Source: an uncultured Clostridia bacterium
GTDB lineage: Bacteria; Bacillota; Clostridia; Oscillospirales; Oscillospiraceae
NCBI GenBank assembly: GCA_946061345.1
Contig: CAMGRA010000041.1
Coordinates: 1 to 7,514 of the forward strand
Reading direction: 5' to 3'
Length of the DNA: 7,514 nucleotides
Each line of letters begins with the position of its first letter. Positions within the stretch are counted from its first letter, which is position 1. Below are positions 4,757-7,514 of this stretch, piece after piece. Made by a program: the position numbers and the translations under genes. The notes beneath the pieces were generated by a model. That model worked only from the letters and a program-made list of their open reading frames with translations, searched no databases and was not told the DNA's origin.

Positions 4757-6706
4757 TCAGACCAATCTCGAACCGGCGGGGACGGCGTCGTCCAGCATGA
4801 TAAGATGGAGCTGATCGCCCCGTTCGGCGGACAGGAGCATACCGCTCGATTCCTGCCCCATCATCTTGCGCGGCGGCAGATTGGTGACGGCCACCAGGGT
4901 CTTGCCCAGCAGTTCCTCCGGCTCGTAGAATTTGGCGATGCCCGACAGGATCTGACGGGGGGTGCCGGTGCCGTCATCCAGGGTAAATTTCAGGAGCTTT
5001 TCGGATTTTTTCACCTTTTCGCAGGTCAGAACCTTGACCACGGTCATTTCCACCTTGCAGAAATCGTCGAAGGAGACCGGGGGCAGCGGCTCGGGCAGCG
5101 GAGCCTCTTCCGGCTCATGGGGCTTCGCGGTGAGAGCCTCCAGAGCCGCCAGCTCCTTTTCCGCATCGATGCGCGGGAACAGGGCGGGACCCGCGGTCAC
5201 TTCCGCGTCGCGGGCAAGGCCGCCGAAAGCGCCCAGGCTGTCCCAGTCGGAGGCCGTTGCGCCGATGCGCTTCAGAATTTCCTCCACCGTGTCGGGCATA
5301 AAGGGCCGCAGCAGACCGGCGCAGATGCGCACGGTCTCCAGCAGGTGATACATGACGCAGGCCAGACGGGGCCGCTTGCTCTCGTCCTTTGCCAGGATCC
5401 ACGGCGCTGTCTCATCAATATACTTGTTGGCCCGGGAGATAACGGCGAAGACCTCGCTCAGGGCGTTCTGGAAGGCATAGTGCTCCATCTGCGTCTCGTA
5501 GCGGCCACGCAGAGCACCGGCGGCCTGCACCAGAGCATCGTCCTGGGCGGCATCGTATTCCTGCTCCACGGGCAGCTTGCCGCCGAAATACTTCTGCACC
5601 ATGGCTACCGTGCGGGAGACCAGGTTGCCCAGGTCATTGGCAAGGTCCGTGTTGATGCAGGAGATCAGCAGCTCATTGGAGAAATTGCCGTCGGAGCCAA
5701 AGGGGAAGGAGCGCAGCAGGAAGAAGCGCAGGGCGTCGGTGCCGTAGCGCTCAGCCAGCAGATAGGGATCGACCACATTGCCCTTGGACTTGGACATCTT
5801 GCCGCCGTCGAGCAGCAGCCAGCCGTGGCCGTAGACCTTTTTGGGCAGGGGCATGCCCATGCTCATGAGCATAGCGGGCCAGACGATGGAATGGAAGCGG
5901 ACGATCTCCTTGCCCACAAAATGAACATCGGCGGGCCAGAATTTTTCATAGTCCTGATAACGGTCGTTCTGGAAGCCCAGGGCGGTGGTGTAGTTGAACA
6001 GGGCGTCCACCCACACGTAGACCACGTGGCCCGGGTCAAAATCCACGGGAACGCCCCAGGTGAAGCTGGTGCGCGAGACGCACAGATCCTCCAGGCCCGG
6101 GTCGATGAAGTTGTTGACCATCTCGTTGACGCGGCTTCTTGGCTCCAGGAAATCCGTCTCGGTCAGCAGCCTGCGCACGGGGGCGGCATACTTGGAGAGG
6201 CGGAAGAAATAGGCCTCCTCCTCTGCCGGCTGACACTCGCGGCCGCAGTCGGGGCATTTGCCGTCCTTGAGCTGGCTCTCGGTCCAGAAGGATTCGCAGG
6301 GCGTGCAGTACATGCCCTTGTAGGCACCCTTGTAGATGTCGCCCTTATCGTACATGGCCTTGAAGATCTTCTGGATGGCGGCAACGTGATAGTCGTCGGT
6401 GGTGCGGATGAAGCGGTCGTAGGAGATGTTCATCAGCTTCCACAGATCCAGAACGCCCTTCTCGCCGGTGACGATGTTGTCCACGAACTGCTGCGGCGTG
6501 ACCCCGGCGGCCCGGGCCTTGTCCTCGATCTTCTGACCGTGCTCGTCGGTGCCCGTCAGGAACATGACATCACAGCCCCGCAGCCGTTTGTAGCGGGCCA
6601 TGGTGTCCGTGGCCACGGTGCAGTAGGTGTGGCCGATGTGGAGCTTGTCCGAGGGGTAGTAGATGGGCGTGGTGATATAGAATTTTTCCTTGCAGGTATC
6701 GCACAT
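4757..6706 (-). CDS. metG: Methionyl-tRNA synthetase
   Basis: Class I aminoacyl-tRNA synthetase that charges tRNA-Met (initiator and elongator) in the cytoplasm. The 649-residue protein is of normal length for the Bacillota type. In order: Rossmann catalytic core with HIGH at 23-26, a connective domain with a zinc knuckle (Cys134, Cys137, Cys151, Cys154), KMSKS at 303-307, the helical anticodon-binding domain (about 350-510, with NxxxxxxR-type and W436 region), an acidic-proline linker (about 525-543) and a C-terminal EMAPII/Trbp111-like tRNA-binding domain (about 545-649, ending AVPAGSRLV) that also drives dimerisation. Start ATG at 6706 has AGAAGG (6715-6720) 8 nt upstream. It follows the VanZ-like gene by 24 bp with no promoter or terminator between, so it is probably the second gene of that operon. 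No T-box-like leader is seen in this short gap. Confidence 0.98.
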   Translation of the reverse strand: MCDTCKEKFYITTPIYYPSDKLHIGHTYCTVATDTMARYKRLRGCDVMFLTGTDEHGQKIEDKARAAGVTPQQFVDNIVTGEKGVLDLWKLMNISYDRFIRTTDDYHVAAIQKIFKAMYDKGDIYKGAYKGMYCTPCESFWTESQLKDGKCPDCGRECQPAEEEAYFFRLSKYAAPVRRLLTETDFLEPRSRVNEMVNNFIDPGLEDLCVSRTSFTWGVPVDFDPGHVVYVWVDALFNYTTALGFQNDRYQDYEKFWPADVHFVGKEIVRFHSIVWPAMLMSMGMPLPKKVYGHGWLLLDGGKMSKSKGNVVDPYLLAERYGTDALRFFLLRSFPFGSDGNFSNELLISCINTDLANDLGNLVSRTVAMVQKYFGGKLPVEQEYDAAQDDALVQAAGALRGRYETQMEHYAFQNALSEVFAVISRANKYIDETAPWILAKDESKRPRLACVMYHLLETVRICAGLLRPFMPDTVEEILKRIGATASDWDSLGAFGGLARDAEVTAGPALFPRIDAEKELAALEALTAKPHEPEEAPLPEPLPPVSFDDFCKVEMTVVKVLTCEKVKKSEKLLKFTLDDGTGTPRQILSGIAKFYEPEELLGKTLVAVTNLPPRKMMGQESSGMLLSAERGDQLHLIMLDDAVPAGSRLV

Positions 6707-6730
6707 AGTCGTAGCCTTCTTTCGAAATGA

Positions 6731-7141
6731 TTATCGTTTTCGCAGCCGGTAATAGAGCCAGAGGATCAGGGTGCCCGTCGTTATGCCCGCCAGGTCGATC
6801 CAGATGTCCCGGACCTGGGAGCCGCGTCCGGCGACGAAAAGCTGCAGGGTTTCGTCACACAGGGCGAGGAACAGACCGGCGGCGAGGGGCTTGAGCAGGA
6901 GGAAGTTTTTCGCCCGGTAGAGGGCACCCGTCAGCAGCCAGCCGAGGACGGCATATTCGCCGAAGTGGGCCAGCTTCCGCAGGAGAGTGTGGGTCATCCA
7001 CGGGAAAATTTTCTGAACATAGTAGAGCAGGCCCAGGCTTTCCGCCCGGCTTTCCGTGGCGGTGCGCGAGGACTGCCAGAAGATCAGACCCATCCAGAGG
7101 AAGGTCAGCAGGAGCCAAAGCCACAGTTTCTTTTTTTTCAA
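6731..7141 (-). CDS. VanZ-like membrane protein
   Basis: A 136-residue polytopic membrane protein of the VanZ-like family (Pfam PF04892). VanZ proper gives low-level teicoplanin resistance, but most chromosomal members have no known role. Family hallmarks seen: N-terminal span (6-22) ending FWQSS, RKLAHFGEY (55-63), a third span with DETLQLF (96-102), then GRGSQVRDIWIDLAG (105-119) and a last span (about 118-131), with a basic C-terminal YRLRKR. Start is taken as TTG at 7141, since GGAGG lies 7 nt upstream; the in-frame ATG at 7258 is within the promoter and would add 39 residues of non-family sequence. Codons 2-5 are a run of eight A followed by GAAA. Nothing else nearby suggests glycopeptide resistance. 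Cotranscription with metG is likely from the 24-bp gap. Confidence 0.88.
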   Translation of the reverse strand: MKKKKLWLWLLLTFLWMGLIFWQSSRTATESRAESLGLLYYVQKIFPWMTHTLLRKLAHFGEYAVLGWLLTGALYRAKNFLLLKPLAAGLFLALCDETLQLFVAGRGSQVRDIWIDLAGITTGTLILWLYYRLRKR

Positions 7142-7148
7142 AAAATCG

Positions 7149-7153
7149 CCTCC
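7149..7153 (-). promoter_or_regulatory. Ribosome binding site deciding the TTG start of the VanZ-like gene
   Basis: GGAGG on the minus strand, 7 nt before the TTG at 7141. It is the only strong ribosome binding site in the leader and supports the rare TTG start over the upstream ATG at 7258. Confidence 0.75.
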
Positions 7154-7229
7154 AGGATTCTTGCGTGAGCCGCAGGCGGTACGGCCGTATCCCTGCGGGA
7201 AATACGGTATAATATGCACATTATAATTT

Positions 7230-7258
7230 AGTATACCATAGATAGCCGGAAAAGGCAA
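7230..7258 (-). promoter_or_regulatory. Sigma-A promoter of the VanZ-like gene and metG
   Basis: Minus strand: -35 TTGCCT (7253-7258), 17-bp spacer, -10 TATACT (7230-7235) with TGG directly before it (extended -10). Transcription should start near 7223, giving a leader of about 80 nt. Just past the start site is an A/T dyad, TATAAT / ATTATA (7208-7213 and 7220-7225), which could be an operator or just chance in an AT-rich stretch. Back to back with the plus-strand promoter at 7303-7331; the two -35 boxes are 44 bp apart. Confidence 0.8.
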
Positions 7259-7302
7259 CGAATTTCCTGCTTTTTCCGCCGGCTCATATTTTTCACTTTC
7301 TC

Positions 7303-7331
7303 TTGACCGCCGACCCTTTCCGGGATAAAAT
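7303..7331 (+). promoter_or_regulatory. Sigma-A promoter of the exported-protein gene
   Basis: -35 TTGACC (7303-7308), 17-bp spacer, -10 TAAAAT (7326-7331); five of six consensus bases in each box. Predicted start near 7338 gives a leader of about 44 nt that holds a small hairpin GCGGC / GCCGC (7352-7366) before the weak ribosome binding site of the gene at 7382. Confidence 0.8.
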
Positions 7332-7381
7332 GGGGTTGTATATGATCTTGCGCGGCTGTTTGCCGCAGAACGGAACTGCTT

Positions 7382-7514
7382 ATGAAAATTCTGATAAAAA
7401 ATACCCTGACCTTTCTTTTGCTTCTGGCTCTGCTGGCAGGACTGCTGCCAGCGGCCTCTGCCGCCGGCAGCTTTACCCTGCAGAGCGGCGCGCGGCTCTT
7501 TGCGGTGACGGACC
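7382..7514 (+). CDS. Exported protein of unknown function, 5' part only
   Basis: The first 44 codons of a gene that runs off the window. The N terminus is a clear Sec signal peptide: basic start MKILIKN, a leucine-rich core (about 8-22) and a small-residue end PAASAAGS, with likely cleavage after ASA or ASAAG. The mature part seen begins SFTLQSGARLFAVTD, too short for me to assign a family. The start ATG at 7382 follows a good promoter (7303-7331); the ribosome binding site is weak (GGA at 7372-7374). Absence of a Cys after the cleavage region argues against a lipoprotein. It is divergent from the VanZ-like gene and is the only plus-strand gene here. Confidence 0.75.
   Translation, partial: MKILIKNTLTFLLLLALLAGLLPAASAAGSFTLQSGARLFAVTD

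Noticed and set aside
4518..4814. A 98-codon plus-strand frame over the repeat element
   Set aside because: It spans the MITE-like element and the 3' end of metG; its translation just reads the repeats.
4805..6730. A 641-codon open frame on the plus strand
   Set aside because: Antisense to metG with the same Gly/His/Asp/Val-rich composition; a by-product of codon bias on the other strand.
6707..6730. T-box leader in front of metG
   Set aside because: Only 24 bp separate the stop of the upstream gene from the metG start, too short for a T-box; none is visible in the operon leader at 7142-7223 either.
7131..7138. Eight-base A run at the start of the VanZ-like gene as a phase-variation switch
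   Set aside because: The tract encodes Lys codons just after the start as expected for a basic N terminus; eight bases is short and nothing shows that it varies.

Overview
This window reads as chromosomal core-genome DNA from a GC-rich, low-redundancy Bacillota (Clostridia, plausibly an Oscillospirales/Ruminococcaceae-type gut anaerobe). The reasons are strong AGGAGG-type ribosome binding sites, sigma-A type promoters, a clostridial-looking MetRS with a C-terminal tRNA-binding domain, a VanZ-like protein, and GC-rich palindromic intergenic repeats of a kind I associate with these genomes. The taxonomic call is inference; I could not run a search.

Layout. Seven genes lie on the minus strand. 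In their direction of transcription they are: a VanZ-like membrane protein (7141-6731), metG (6706-4757), a 378-bp repeat-filled gap, a COG2426-type small membrane protein (4378-3911), an unusually eukaryote-like dCMP deaminase (3906-3427), an O6-alkylguanine-DNA methyltransferase (3430-2936), rpsO (2801-2535) with its own promoter, leader and terminator, a 407-bp repeat-bearing gap, and pnp (2127-1, complete with its stop at the window edge). At the right end a plus-strand gene for an exported protein (7382 onward) is cut off by the window; its promoter is back to back with that of the VanZ-like gene.

How the genes fit together. VanZ-like and metG are 24 bp apart and probably cotranscribed from a good promoter at 7230-7258. 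COG2426, dCMP deaminase and ogt are tightly coupled (4-bp gap, then a 4-nt GTGA overlap) and form a small operon joining pyrimidine deoxynucleotide supply to alkylation repair. rpsO followed by pnp is the conserved bacterial order, but here a strong terminator and a palindromic repeat element separate the two, so pnp must rely on its own promoter or on readthrough.

Non-coding content is the most unusual part. A 26-bp palindromic repeat occurs three times: once between rpsO and pnp, and twice as perfect terminal inverted repeats of a 135-bp non-coding element between metG and COG2426. Beside that element lie seven tandem copies of a 7-bp AGTGAAN unit. I see no defence system, CRISPR array, transposase, tRNA or rRNA. 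I found no convincing new biological system; the leads worth following are the small repeat elements, the candidate rpsO leader and the DCTD-like deaminase.
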